A program made the translations under genes and the position numbers. This document shows positions 36,791-49,181 of a DNA stretch of 64,000 bases, in pieces. The stretch comes from Brienomyrus brachyistius. Its lineage: Eukaryota; Chordata; Actinopteri; Osteoglossiformes; Mormyridae. The notes beneath the pieces were generated by a model. It worked only from the letters and a program-made list of their open reading frames with translations. It did not search any database and was not told the origin of the DNA. The stretch spans positions 12,000,130-12,064,129 of the forward strand of contig NC_064537.1 in NCBI RefSeq assembly GCF_023856365.1, written 5' to 3'. How positions within the stretch are numbered: position 1 is the first letter of the stretch; every line of letters begins with the position of its first letter.

Positions 36791-39700
36791 CACTTCTCGT
36801 AATATAGATCAGACTTAAAAGCACTAGTATTTTAATGCCCCTGAAGTATGTGATAATAATCGGGGACTATAATCTAATTACAGTAAGACTACAGATACAT
36901 GGGGGACCCATCCTGCATTTACCAGTGACGTCTCAGTCCGTGACCGCCGGAGATGTGAGAACCTGAAAGATGGGGGGCTTTGGTTTCCCTTTGACCTCCT
37001 GTCTCCCAGAGCCGTGCCATGCGAGGGCCCCTGATAGCTGATCTCAGATCTGCAAACACGACCAGACCACATGTGTGGCCAGATGTTGGTGGCACTTAAA
37101 TCCTTATTAAGGGGATGTTTTATATTCACCTAAATCTCTTTTTCAGGCTTTTTCTGTTTGAGCCATAGCGAGAGTTCGGGGGGGTGGGGGGGGGTGTATT
37201 AGATCTCCCCGTGGAGCCCCCTCCTACAGCACAAACATGTTTTTCTGGGATTCTCCGTACCGAATGCATCTCCATTGGGTGAATGGAACAACACCACGTT
37301 AAATTATTAATGAAACGTGGATGAAGTAAACACAGGTGTGATGTCCAAAGACCTTCCATTAGCAGGTGATGACAGGGTGACAGCCGGCTGTATGCACTAC
37401 GAACATGGTCTTAGTTTATCCGACCTGCCACGAGAGAATGGCCCATTGTATGCTTTGTCCCAAGACATCTTGGAAAAGACAATAATGCACTACATGAGGT
37501 AGACCTGTTTGGTGTGTTTTACACATGCTGTGATTGGTAATAAGTTCCCCTGTGAATAATAAATGCATGAATAAATAATAAGCTGACCACCCTGTGGCCC
37601 AATTGGGGCTTGTTTTACGTCAATGTTTACCTGGGCGGTTAGTTCTACTTAAATTCATGTTCACCACTGCAATCAGTTTTCACTTCTGTTCTGAATCCAG
37701 TATTGAAAGTAGCTAATTTGTTAGGTCAAAGTGCTGTTATTTTTTTTCTCGAAGATCAAAGAAGCCATATTTTGTTGCTTATCTGATGCTTTCATCCATA
37801 GCGGCTTCCGTCTTCTGACCTGTTTGTATAGCTGGAGGTTTTATTGAAGCCAATCCTGTGAGGTGGGGGGGGCCCCCAGCGATCTGCAGCAGCTTCCTTC
37901 TTGGGGCATAAAAGGTGGGGGTTTTGTGGTTCTCCGGTGCCCTAAACCTTCATGCGACATGCTGTCCTCTGCAGCCTGCTGGGCTCAGACTGCTTTATAA
38001 TAATAGTTACATTCGTCTCTTGTCTTGCAGGGAGGTATGCTGAGCGCCAGTCTGCAGCTCTGGGTCAGCAGAGGCTCGCTAATATTCCCACGTTATTTTA
38101 CTAGCCACGGATGCACAAAACGATTGATTCAGATTGAATTTCAACTGTATTATTTATGAAAGAATTTAATTTCTAACTGCCCAGTCCTTTGTAACATTTG
38201 CATGACATCAAGATTAGTCAATCCAATGGTGTGCAAAGCCCTACCCACCCCCATGTTACCATTGGCTCAATACTCACTGTGGGTCCCGCACATCTGTACT
38301 GCACCTACACCACGTGTTTTTAAGGAGGGACTTGGATGTTGCCATCTTCTTTGTTGTCATGCCAGTTGAGAAACAAAAGGGGTGTGGCCTGCATCAGCAC
38401 AGCAGCCAATCAGGACAGGCCTACTGGAAATGGGACTACATACTGTTTTGTTATATTATTTTTAGTGCGTCATTCTGAGCTTTAGTCTTAAAACCTGAGT
38501 GCCATGTGTGGAGCACAAGAGTGTTGGAAGAAGCCGCTGAATGTCTGAATTTACCGTCTTTGTCCACAGGGTGGGGCACTACTGAGGACACCCCTGCTGC
38601 CATCACTGTGGTGGGGCTATTCATGGTGGGGGTGTGGGGGTGTGGTTGGGAAGAAGGTTCCGACAGGTGGCCACCAGGTCTTTCGACGAGTGAACCGGGG
38701 TCGGTCTCCAGCTGTCGCCCCCCCCCACCTCCCCAGTCTGCCTGTCTGCCCTCCCCCCCGCTAGCCTTGTCCTCTCCAGCTAGTGCTCTTTGACTCCTGT
38801 GGGTTTGCATAAATACATAAATCAGGGGATAAATAAACAGTCCCCCCCCCCTCCAGGCGAGGTAGGGTTTTTCATCTGTGTGGGGGTCACAGGACCAAGG
38901 GGCCCCTGGTCAGATGTGTCACGCTGCAGGGGGCCACACAGTCCACTCCTCAGGCGGCTACACGACCATAAGTGTGACTCACCGGGCCGCCCTCACATTC
39001 GGCCACCCGCTCCGACACACTGAAACTGCTGCAGAAATACCTGCGCTGCACTACGTGCCTCACAGCGATTCTCGCCACTTATGGAGGGGCAGCGGAGAAA
39101 ATCGCCATTCTTGTATCTTATTCAGCACACATTTGTTTGAACAATCGTTACTTGTGGGGAAAATATTGGAAAGGGTAAGAAAAAGGGGATGCAACAAGGG
39201 AGACGGAGAGAAAAGAGAAAAGGAGACGCATCTCCCGGCCGTTAAATTGGATGTGAATATGACAGATTTCAAAGGCTGTCAAAAGAAGGAAAAAAGAAGA
39301 AGTGAATTTACATCATAAATGTACATGTTCCTTTTAAGAGAGCCCTTCAGAACTGTGCTGGGCTTCTAATAGTGAGCAAGTTCAAAGTGGCACAAGACTC
39401 CCGCTGCTTTGGAGAGCTGGGCCGCGCCTCTGCAGCTGCTGCCCCCGCACCGGCGCTACAGCCCCGCTCAGCGAGCGCCAGCCGCGGCACGACATGGACA
39501 AACGAGAAACGGACAATGCTGTTTTTAAGGCTTGGGGTGGGCTCGTGGGGGGGGCGGCTGGGGTAGGGTGGGAGCCATTGCGGTTGCTGGTGTAGGATCA
39601 TGGGGACAAAAATGAGCAGGGAGGCCCCCCCCCAACCACCCCCCAACCACCCTCCCCCCCCCCACAATCCCAAGTGCAGCCTGGCCCCCAGAAATCAACC

Positions 39701-40260
39701 AGGATGAAAGCACCGCTCAGCCCTGAAGTCCTCAACGTTTAACTGATATCAGCTCATTAATGGGTCTTCAAAGCCATTCGCTGATTCAAAAGCGCTAATC
39801 TAAATTTTTAATCGCACTTATTGGTGCCGCATTACCCGTCTTAATACCATTAAATATCGCGTCGCTTTCACTGGCTGTGTCTAACGCCCGGGTGCAGTGA
39901 CAGCGACATTCTCGTCTCCACAGCTGCATTTCCCTATCAGCACAGAATAAACGGAGCTAAAACGGAAAGATTGAAGAAACCTGCATCACCAGTGCCTGTC
40001 AACACGGCAGTATTTACTTTGGAACACCAGCTAATAGCCGTAATGTCCACGTTCATAAATAAGCAGATATGGTTATGCTAGTTTTCTGATTAGATTCCAG
40101 CTATCAGGCACATCCCTGCAGAAGCTAAATTAAGATGTGCATCAGCTAGTGGTGACAGCTGTAGGTTAGTACTGATCTTGCGATGGGAAAATTCAAAACA
40201 AAACATCACTGGACATACGGAGAGCCACGGCACATATAGAGTGGCTATGTCTATATATGG

Positions 40261-40262
<2 letters not shown>

Positions 40263-40311
<49 letters not shown>
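40263..40311. repeat. (CA)n(TA)n microsatellite
   Basis: About 20 CA units followed by a short TA run. Confidence 0.9.
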
Positions 40312-41084
40312 ATACTCTGGGACCTGTTGTGTGCATAAAGCTTTAACTGAAATGAGCTACTGAGTGAGACTTTGTCACTCAAGCAATAACAGAGAAAAAT
40401 CCCTCAGATCTTTCTGCAAGAAGTACACCTTTGAATCCGAATTTCCTTGCAGAAAAAAAAAACGGCTTTGAAATCTAATGCATAAACATTATCTTCAATT
40501 TTTCTTCACCTAAAGCGCAGGCTTCTGAGCGACTTTGGAGAACTTCCCTTTTTAGACCCCCTCGGTAACTTAAATAAGAAGAGGTTTGGGATTTGGATAT
40601 TGTTATGTCTCATCAAAGAGGAAGATCTTTAGCTATCCTCCCCTGTCTGTTCGCTGGGTGTCTGTCAAGGAGGCGGCTTTGAGAATCGTCTCTCTGCGAT
40701 TTATGTAATTTGTTAAAAAAAAAAATCAGAATTTTGAATTCTGTCCTTTTTTGTGAGAGATACCTGTTTTCCTCACAGTAAGGGGAGGGAAAAAAGGTGG
40801 GTTCAGTTATTTTCCCTTTGCTGAGGGAGAATATTTTTGGAGGCAATAATTTACTCTGACTCCAATCCCACAGCTTGGCCTTGTGTTCCGTGCCTGTTCT
40901 CTTTTTGTTGCGATAAGGTTGAGGAAAAGGTGCTAATGACTCGCATCTTTGTAGCTCCTTTCATCCGGCGGGTTTCAAAGTCCTCCTTGGTGAAGGAGAA
41001 ACTCACCTCATCCGACGGTGTGGTGTCTGCTGGGGTGAAGCGTGGACACGCTTTAATAGCCCGAGTCAATTGGGCTGGCAGCAC

Positions 41085-41106
41085 GGGGGGGGGGGGGGGG
41101 GGGGGG
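41085..41106 (+). repeat. poly(G) run, about 22 bp
   Basis: Continuous G run ending in GGGGAAGGGG. The exact length is uncertain. Confidence 0.9.
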
Positions 41107-43261
41107 AAGGGGTGGGGTATTTGACAAGTTGACTGCAGTTAATGTTAATACCTGGCCTCTTGGTCAAAAATAAAAAAAATGAACAGGCATATTTAAGGGC
41201 TCCTGTATGTCAGGACCCGGCATCGTCGATCTGTCCATACATGGACAAAAGTGTCCGTGGCAAAATGTTTTGATTGAGAAAAAAAAAGTTATGCATGCAA
41301 TTTTAAAATATTATATCCATGGTAAAACGAATGCATTTAGATTAGAATAATCCATCTGAATTTGCCATAGTGTTGAGCCCCGGTCAGGACCCTTAGTATG
41401 AACTCATGGGTGTAAAAAGGCATTGTCCTAATTGCTGAACCTAGGCTTCCGTGTGGACGACAAAGGCAGAGAAAGCCCCATAGAAAAGCGACATATTTCA
41501 GTGGCCGGGAGTGTACCATGTGTATCGTGAGCACTGATTGGCTGTAGAGATGTTGATTAGCCCTGATTGGCTATGCTGGCAGCCGCATGGTGTCACGGTT
41601 GCTGGAAGCTGCCATAGTCTCAGAAACCGGCTACAAGTAGCACCTCATCACACAAATCATCAGGCAGAGAGTCGCCGTGGGAGGGGAGAGATGGCAACAC
41701 AGGGAGCGGAGGCACCTTCCTTTTATTTATGCGGCTGTGCAGAAAAGGTGATTTTTTTTCATGATTTCTATGGGTGCGTGAGCTCTGGACAGCCAATGGC
41801 AGAATGACGTGCGGCGTACAGGGCCTGTTCTGAAGCCATCACCCCCGCGAGACCTGCCGGTCATCGCCGCCGTCACTATCAGCATCTCTGTCACTCGGGT
41901 CACTGTGCCAGCCGTCCCGCTGTGGCCCCTGCCGTCTCCATGATCTTCTGTGGGCATGTGGGAGCGAGACCGGTGCAGTCACGCAGCGAACGGGGGCGTT
42001 TCTGCAGCCGCGCCGTGCCGCGGTGATGCTCTCGCTGCTATGCCTCCCCAGCACTAAATGCCAAGTGGTAGCTGAGCGGCACGGAAAGTCACAGAACTGA
42101 CACTACGTCAACTGATGCTTTGGTCAACAAAACAACACATGTCTTTGTTTAAGACATTATGTGCCCGGCAAAGGCACAAAACCCAGAGCGGTGGCATCCC
42201 CTGCACCTGCCCTTTGACCCTGACCTTTCTTTTCCTAGTCTGCCCGTCCACCTTCAGCTCGGGCGAAACTCAATCTCCGGCAAACGTGAAAAAATCTGCA
42301 CCGGGACCCGATTGTGCGTGCCGAAGTTATTTTTGTGGCATCCCCGCCTGCCACTCACGTTACTGGGAAGAAGCTGCAACCTCCAGCAGAGCGTCCCCGA
42401 GAGGCTGTCCCGCGCTACTTCTTATTTATTATTGCCCCCCCCCTCCCCACCCCCCACAAAGTTACCAGAACAGCACCGGCATCCTCTTGCCCCTCCCCCT
42501 TCAGCCCTCCCCGCTGCGAACAGCTTGGTCCCGAGGCCCCCACGTGCACCGTGCCCCACGATATCCATGCTCGTGCTGTTGTCAGACCCGGGAACGATCC
42601 GGGCTTCCCTGTCAGTCGTTCGTGGGCAGGAGATGTCGGTGGCACAGAGGCCTGTCACGTGCGTTGGGGGTGGGGGGATAGTGGGGGGGGGTTGGTGAGC
42701 CTTGCGCCCGTCCATCGGACTTTCGGGAGTTTCGGGGCGATGCTGAGATCTGCTTCGAGCCCGGATATGTGGTGCAGTGGTTTGAGAAGGAGGAGAAAAA
42801 AAATATTGAGGATCCAGCGCAGTACTAAATGGCAGGAGGTTCCTGTTTCAGAGCCCTAAATAGTTCATGCTGAAAAGTCGTTAAGATCAAGGACGGCCGT
42901 GCGGCTTTGATAAGGGAGCCCCTAATACATCAGATACGATTTATTTATAGCAGCCGCCTGTCTCTGTCTGGCCCAGTGCTGCTCATGACATGTTTGCATT
43001 GTCTTTTAACTCGATGTTTCCCAGCCCAGTGCTTGCTTTTGGTCTAACTGGGGGCCCTGAGAACTGGACTGGGACACACTGCGTTAGGTTGCGGGTGCTG
43101 GGTGCTGGTGCCTGATATCATTGGGCCCATTGACTTGTGGTTAATCTCCACTTGACAGCTTTTCTTAAGCTGTGGATGGAGTCGTAGACCTTTGATGTCT
43201 GCATTACAGCAGTTACGCACCACAAATAAACAAATCCTTCTATAGAAATCTTCAGTAATGC

Positions 43262-43308
43262 TATTATTACTACCACTACTGCTACTACTACTACTACTAC
43301 TACACACG

Positions 43309-43364
<56 letters not shown>
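43262..43364. repeat. Compound microsatellite (ACT)n-(CA)n-(TA)n
   Basis: CTACTACTAC-type triplets (43262-43305) run into CA units and then about 21 TA units, which end exactly where the fold-back element begins. Confidence 0.92.
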
Positions 43365-43369
<5 letters not shown>

Positions 43370-43542
43370 ATGTTTTACATGAACTGCACCTTCATAATGC
43401 ATTCATAGAGCAGCTTTAACATTCCTTACATGCCTTAACAGCCTTAAAACACATTAACAAGTATACTTAATGCAGGTTATGAATGTTCTATGAATGCATT
43501 ATAAAGGCATTATGAAGGTGCAGTTAATGTAAAACCTTACCA
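43365..43542. mobile_element. Fold-back MITE-like element
   Basis: The left arm (43365-43412), containing ACTGCACCTTCATAATGCAT, is complementary to the right arm (43474-43542), which reads TATGAAGGTGCAGTTAATGT. The two arms form a long imperfect inverted repeat around a central TTAACA-rich loop. No coding capacity. This TTCATAATGC/ATTCATAGA pattern is familiar from short fish transposable elements. TA-type microsatellite lies on the left and TGTGTG/TATATA sequence on the right. Confidence 0.7.
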
Positions 43543-44924
43543 AATATGTGTGTGTGTGCATATATATACCTACATATATATAAAACAATAATGGCCGCAT
43601 AATGGCAGTGGAATTGCAACCTGATATGCATTAGTGTTGACTGAGGTAAGTCATGCTTAATATGTTAGCTTAGCAGAGAGTAACTGCACCTTCCAGTCCA
43701 CACCCACACACACAACACTTTCACACACACACAGTGCTTTCAGTTCAGGATGTGGGTTCATGTTTATAAAATTAAACAAACTGCAGTGCGGATGACTATA
43801 TTTGTTCTGTGATATCGATTATCAGATAAGACCCTTTTTTGTGTTTGAATTCATGACTTCAAAGGACCTCGGCCTACCATGACTCAAACTGAAATACCCT
43901 CTATTCTCTGCTCTCCTCTTCTCTGCTCTCCTCTCCTCGCAGGTAAATGCAATTTCCACTCCCGTGTACATCTCTCCCCTGTATCTTTCCCACATCTGGA
44001 AAAACGTTAACATTACAATCTCTTTGTGTGCCCTACCTGGTTTCTCTTCCTACCTCAAACATCTCTGAAGTCTTATAGGTGACCAAAACTGTTGTGGCAT
44101 TTCTGTCAATTAGTGCTAAATACTTCAGCTTGGTAAACACAAATTACCCAAAGGGAGACAACATGTAAAAGATTCCTGTCTTTCATTTAATCTTGAGCAG
44201 GAACAATCTCACCGTATTATCTTCACAGCGGGTATCTACTGCCCCATAACGGGTCTGTGCAATATTTTGTGTGCAAAAAAAAAAAATACATTTTTCAGAT
44301 TTACCTTGCATGCTGGAGATATTAACCAGAATGAAAGGAGATATTTGCATGTATCTTTTATGTACAAAGAGTTAAGACAGAAACTGCGGCTTTTGCATAT
44401 GAAAGGGAGCTGATTTGGCTCCATGAACCATAGAAAGATCAAGGAGAGAGAAAAAAAGGAAAGATTAAAAAATAAAAAAGAGATGGGGTTGGTATTTGTT
44501 TCGCTTTGCCTGATGCAATTTTCTGAATGCAGTATTGTCACCAGGCCGTCTGATCATCTCAGGCCTGTCCCAAAGTGCACGCCACTGCATAGAGGGAAAG
44601 AAGACCAATTCCTTTTTTCATCAGATTTATAAACATTGTTATAATGAATTTATGATTTTTTTTTTCAGAATACAAGCACTGCCCTGGAACCACTGTGACA
44701 CCAAGATAAGATACATGGAAATCATATACGGGAAAATAAAGCACTTAGCATAGGCCGTAGGCAGCCAGAGTAAATGTTTACGGCTTTTTATAAGGCTAGA
44801 AAATGTATAATTGCTCAGAAAATAACACAATTTCACCTATATGCAAATTAACAGTAACAATAAAAAATAAACAAAAATATCTTCTGTTCTCCAAAAAGTT
44901 ACTGATATCCAGTTGGGTGGCTAG

Positions 44925-45260
44925 ATGAACGCCGCTTCAGTTCCCAGATCTCTCCTCAGGGGCACCCCAGCCATTCCACGCGTTTGTTAAATTTCACCGC
45001 CACCTCAATGAATTTATCAACTTAATTAAGTAATTAACTCGATGAGGTACTGATTAGCTAAATGAGGTGGAGTGGTGATCCAGTCAAACAAAAACACGTG
45101 GGTGTGTTGGACGGTCGTCGTAAATTCTGTTGTGATTTTATGAGAGGTTTTGAAATGGCCGAGCTGACACACTTTGACAGACATAATATCAGTTTAACAC
45201 CAACATGAAGATCATTTAAACATCGTTTTCTTTGACACTCTAACCCTTTTGCACAGCACT
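44925..45260. mobile_element. Possible interspersed repeat of unknown family
   Basis: The stretch from CTCCTCAGGGGCACCCCAGC through GAAATGGCCGAGCTGACAC to TTTGCACAGCACTGTA looks like a dispersed fish repeat I have seen before, but I cannot name it. There is no second copy in this window to confirm it. Confidence 0.3.
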
Positions 45261-46179
45261 GTATTTGGACATAAATTGGCAGAGATTATCAGCGGGTATT
45301 CCACAAGCTGCTTGTGTAAGAGAGCATTTCCCCCCACCCTGAATTTTGCAGAAGCTCTGAGTCAGTGCACCCCTGAGCCCAGCTTCATTTCTCAGGTCCT
45401 TTTTTCAGCCCATTGATATGGCTGAATACCTACCTGCTCAGCCATGGACAGTCAGAGGCGCTGACCCCTTTGAAAGCACTTTGCTGACGCTCCCTGGTAA
45501 AGGCTATGTGGAAGCTTGGCATTTATGGGCTCGGGGGGTATTGTGTGGGGAGGGGAAAGACACCCTTTCCCATTCACGCTTCATAATGCCTCTGCGGTAA
45601 GCCTGCGGTTCGTCCACATCCCAGCCATGCTGGGGGTTTCTCCCTGATCTCACTCAGGCTTAATCTTTTTTTCCTGATAAATGAACAAGAAAGGGGCTGA
45701 AATATTAAGATATGTACGGTCCGGATGAATTGCGAGCTTTCAGAGTTGCTCTAGCCTCACACCTCCGGGTTTGCGGTTTCAGTCGGAATTAGGGTCGGCT
45801 GTCTTCAGTGGTTGAGTTTTAACAATGTTTCAAGGGGCATGGCAGGGAGGTAGATAGAGGCTAGGATGGTAAAAATTGCCAAGCAGGAGGTGGGGGTGGA
45901 TTTCTGAGAAGAAAATTTGATGGTTGCCGATGGTAAATTTGTCGAAAGAGCTTAGGGGGCGGAGCGATCACCTTCTTCAGATTTAATTGTGTTTTGGTGC
46001 AGAAACAGACTGGAGGATGCAAGTTGAGTACCCCTGAGAGTCTGTAGATATACCTTGCGTGAGTGATATTATACCAAATTTAGGGGGATAGTGAGGGAGG
46101 GTGGTATGTTTTCAAAGGGGATGGTTTTTGTCATTTTTTCCCACAGGGGGTGGGCATCCAGGTGGATCCCATGACAGCT

Positions 46180-46410
46180 CGAGCCCTGGGTGTGCATAGA
46201 GTTTGCGTGGGCTTCCTCTCTGTGCTCCAGGTTCCCGCTGCAGTCCAAAGAGATGCTCTTCAATCTGTGTCTGCAGCTCGCCCTCAGTTTGCGAGTGCGC
46301 GCTCTGTGATGGACAGGCCCCTGCCCAGGGTGCACCCTACCTCACACCGCCCTAAACCCCAAATCCATCATCGCATGCCATTGGATAAACGCTCATTGAT
46401 AATATTCCTC
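46180..46410 (+). mobile_element. Degraded SINE copy, plus strand
   Basis: The order of motifs AGAGTTTGCGTGGGCTTCCT, GCAGTCCAAAGAGATG, CTGTGATGGACAGGCCCCTG and CAGGGTGCACCCTACCTCAC is that of the fish SINE family seen in reverse at 55699-55917 and 62378-62630. The tail ends around ATTGGATAAACG. Confidence 0.6.
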
Positions 46411-47234
46411 TTTCTTTCCGTAGTGTGCCATGATACAGGAATCTGATGATAAATTCACGTGATCCTGTTTCTATAGGCCTCGGTAAAGCTACAGCTATGT
46501 TATTTGTAAACGTCGTTCATGAGCTGATCGCATTCGTCCGCCGCATGTTTACACGGGTGATGTGCAGCCATGGCTGGTGCCTGGACGATCCGTCAGGATG
46601 CTATAAATTCCCCCATCCCTCCTCTCGTCCATGCTTATGTTACCAGCATCCTCCTTCATCTCCCTTGCAGACACGAAGAGGCTCGGCAAGACTGTCGCCT
46701 TCCCGTGAGGACTTCACAAGCCAGTCGGTCGGAGGGAGCGGTTGTGTGGGATGGTCACTTTCGAGAGCGGAGCCGCAATTTTTGTTTTTCAGACGGTCTT
46801 TGTGGATTCGGTGCCTTAAGTAGAACCATGTTCTGGGGCAGCTTTGAAGACATGGAGGCAATTGTGCCTGTGATGTCATCACCATGAGACCTTGTCCTGA
46901 AATGCTTCCTTTTGATGGTCCTCCTACATGGGAGATTATTAGTCTTTGATTGTGTTCATTTCAACCAACTTTGCTAATGACCTAAGGAAGGATTTCCTAT
47001 GGACTGTCCCGATGTCTGTGTCGGGGGACATTTTGTCTCGTCTTATGCGGCAGATGCCCCTAGATGTACAGTCTACTAATGTTTTCCTGCCACAACCGGA
47101 ATTTCTTGCCAGCGGTTAAAGGATGTGAATTTGCACAAGGGGCCAGGTGATATGGAGAAAGTCTCAGAGAGGACACATCAGAAGAGCAAAGTGCAGACAA
47201 AGAGTGCCCTTTGTTTGCTTTTCATGTCCTTGCA

Positions 47235-47372
47235 GGAGCGTAGCAAGCAATTCTGGGTCCCAAACAAAATGTCACCTTGTGGACACAACCAAATAAAATT
47301 AATAATTTTCCATACTCAAGCACCCTGTAAGGTGCTGGGCCCCCTGAATTCGGCCAGGATACCATGCCCTGA
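47235..47372. repeat. Diverged dispersed repeat (related to 23941-24100)
   Basis: AGCGTAGCAAGCAATTCTGG through GGGCCCCCTGAATTCGGCCA parallels the segment beside the MYADM-like gene. The similarity is patchy. Confidence 0.35.
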
Positions 47373-47883
47373 TGTAAAATACCTGATTTCCTGTTCATCA
47401 GTAATCAAATATGCCACTAGCTTGTACAGGCAGCAACCCGGGCCTTTTATTTACATAATTTTTTTTTTCTACTCATCCCCCACCCACTTTTCTGTTTTTT
47501 CTCAATGAAGATAAAAGGGCGATTTGAAGGTTTCCCTGTTTAGTGTGAGTTAGCAGTGGATTATCAAGGTCCCAGTCGGGAATAAGGGCCCCTTTGTCAA
47601 GTGCAGGTGTGTTTCTTGTGCCAGTTGCCCTCAGTACTGGATGCAGGAACAATGAGTTCCTGTAAGGAGACACCTGAGTCAGCACATGGAGGTGAGAGAC
47701 ACTGGTGCGGATGAGATTACAAAAGTTAAGGCCTCTGTGAAACAGGCTGGGGGGGCGGGGGGGGGGGGGGTATGAAGGAATGGGAAGCGGGGAAATGGCC
47801 GGCTTCATGCGATCATGTGACCTTCTCCCTTTGGGTAAAGTTTCACGCTTTTGTCACTCCCTTAAAAGTGTGCGCCTGCGTAA

Positions 47884-47889
<6 letters not shown>

Positions 47890-47915
<26 letters not shown>

Positions 47916-48103
47916 TAGCATGTGTGCACGCATGTGTGTGTGTGTGTTAACGTGTGTGCACGCATGTGTGTGTGTGTTAGCGTGTGTGCACGCATGTGTG
48001 TGTGTGTTAGCGTGTGTGAACGCATGTGTGTGTGTGTGTACACATGCACGTGTGGCATGTGGGTGTGTGTGTGTATGTGCACACATGTGTGTCTGTGTGG
48101 GAG
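47890..48103. repeat. TG/CA-rich tract with about 30-bp periodicity
   Basis: (TG)n is interrupted by TTAGCGTGTGTGCACGCATG-type segments. CGCATG recurs at 47929, 47961, 47991 and 48021 (spacing 32, 30 and 30). The tract is an almost unbroken alternation of purine and pyrimidine, favourable for Z-DNA. Confidence 0.9.
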
Positions 48104-48150
48104 ATCGCTCTTGTTTCCTGGCAGCATAAGACGCATCGCACGGAGCACAG

Positions 48151-48925
48151 AATGTCCCCAGACTGTCACCTGGCAGAATGTCCCCAGACTGTCACATGGC
48201 AGAATGTCCCCAGACTGTCACCTGGCAGAATGTCCCCAGATTGTCACCTGGCAGAATGTCCCCAGACTGTCACCTGGCAGAATGTCCCCAGACTGTCACC
48301 TGGCACAATGTCCCCAGACTGTCACCTGGCAGAATGTCCCCAGATTGTCACCTGGCACAATGTCCCCAGACTGTCACCTGGCAGAATGTCTCCAGATTGT
48401 CACCTGGTACAATGTCCCCAGACTGTCACCTGGCACAATGTCCCCAGACTGTCACCTGGTACAATGTCCCCAGACTGTCACCTGGCACAATGTCCCCAGA
48501 CTGTCACCTGGCAGAATGTCCCCAGATTGTCACCTGGCAGAATGTCCCCAGACTGTCACCTGGCACAATGTCCCCAGACTGTCACCTGGCAGAATGTCCC
48601 CAGACTGTCACCTGGCAGAATGTCTCCAGATTGTCACCTGGTACAATGTCCCCAGACTGTCACCTGGCACAATGTCCCCAGACTGTCACCTGGCAGAATG
48701 TCCCCAGATTGTCACCTGGCAGAATGTCCCCAGACTGTCACCTGGCACAATGTCCCCAGACTGTCACCTGGCAGAATGTCCCCAGACTGTCACCTGGCAC
48801 AATGTCCCCAGACTGTCACCTGGCAGAATGTCCCCAGATTGTCACCTGGCACAATGTCCCCAGACTGTCACCTGGCAGAATGTCCCCAGACTCTCACCTG
48901 GCACAATGTCCCCAGACTGTCACCT
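48151..48925. repeat. 26-bp minisatellite, nearly 30 copies
   Basis: Units start AATGTCCCCAGACTGTCACC and end TGGCAG, TGGCAC or TGGTAC. There are 29 full units and one partial, with no length change: 754 bp from the first to the last AATG equals 29 x 26. Variants include GATTGT for GACTGT and TCTCC for TCCCC. Because 26 is not a multiple of three and the unit lacks stops, three plus-strand frames are open throughout; these are not genes. Confidence 0.98.
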
Positions 48926-49058
48926 TTCCTTGCCACCACTCTAATCTGTTCTATTTTCCTCAGAGGTCGTAACTTGAGTTAAACACGAGTCAAGTACATT
49001 CCAGCACAAGTCAGAAAGCCATTTAGCAAAAAAAAAAACCAGGGACCTGTTTCAAAGC

Positions 49059-49181
49059 AAGATTTCTTGCTTAGCTGGATAACTTCTTGGATTTAAGGTA
49101 CCACAGTTTAAATGGCCATTATCTTTGTTCACTTACATTTAGCCTGGACTACCTTAAATCCGACAAATTAGCAAGAAATCC
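49059..49181. mobile_element. Short hairpin (MITE-like) element
   Basis: The left arm AGATTTCTTGCTTAGCTGGA...GGATTTAAGGTA (49059-49101) pairs with the right arm, which on the opposite strand reads GGATTTCTTGCTAATTTGTC, then GGATTTAAGGTAGTCC (49146-49181). The loop is about 45 bp. CCTGTTTCAAAGCAAG just before it resembles starts of known small fish elements. Confidence 0.5.

Larger units (their letters stand above)
35593..43261. other. Intergenic DNA without a recognisable gene
   Basis: Apart from the separately listed SINE, CA tract and G-run, this is non-coding sequence. A GC/CpG-rich patch lies at about 39400-39500. AT-rich unique-looking sequence at 39720-40180 has no repeat character and could be a conserved non-coding element. 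At 42115-42860 three overlapping frames are open in the same strand; the translations are Pro/Ser/Cys-rich and unrecognised, so I do not call a gene. Confidence 0.5.
43543..47883. other. Intergenic DNA without a recognisable gene
   Basis: No convincing exon. The region holds a possible interspersed repeat at about 44925-45260, a SINE copy at 46180-46410, and repeat-family material at 47235-47372. The remaining sequence is non-coding. Confidence 0.5.

Noticed and set aside
42115..42859. Three overlapping plus-strand frames of 179-188 codons
   Set aside because: GC-rich stretch with few stops. The translations are Pro/Ser/Cys-rich, share no family motif, and all three frames are open at once.
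47922..48982. Three overlapping plus-strand frames of 264-340 codons
   Set aside because: Produced by the TG tract and the 26-bp array, whose unit has no stop in any of the three frames.
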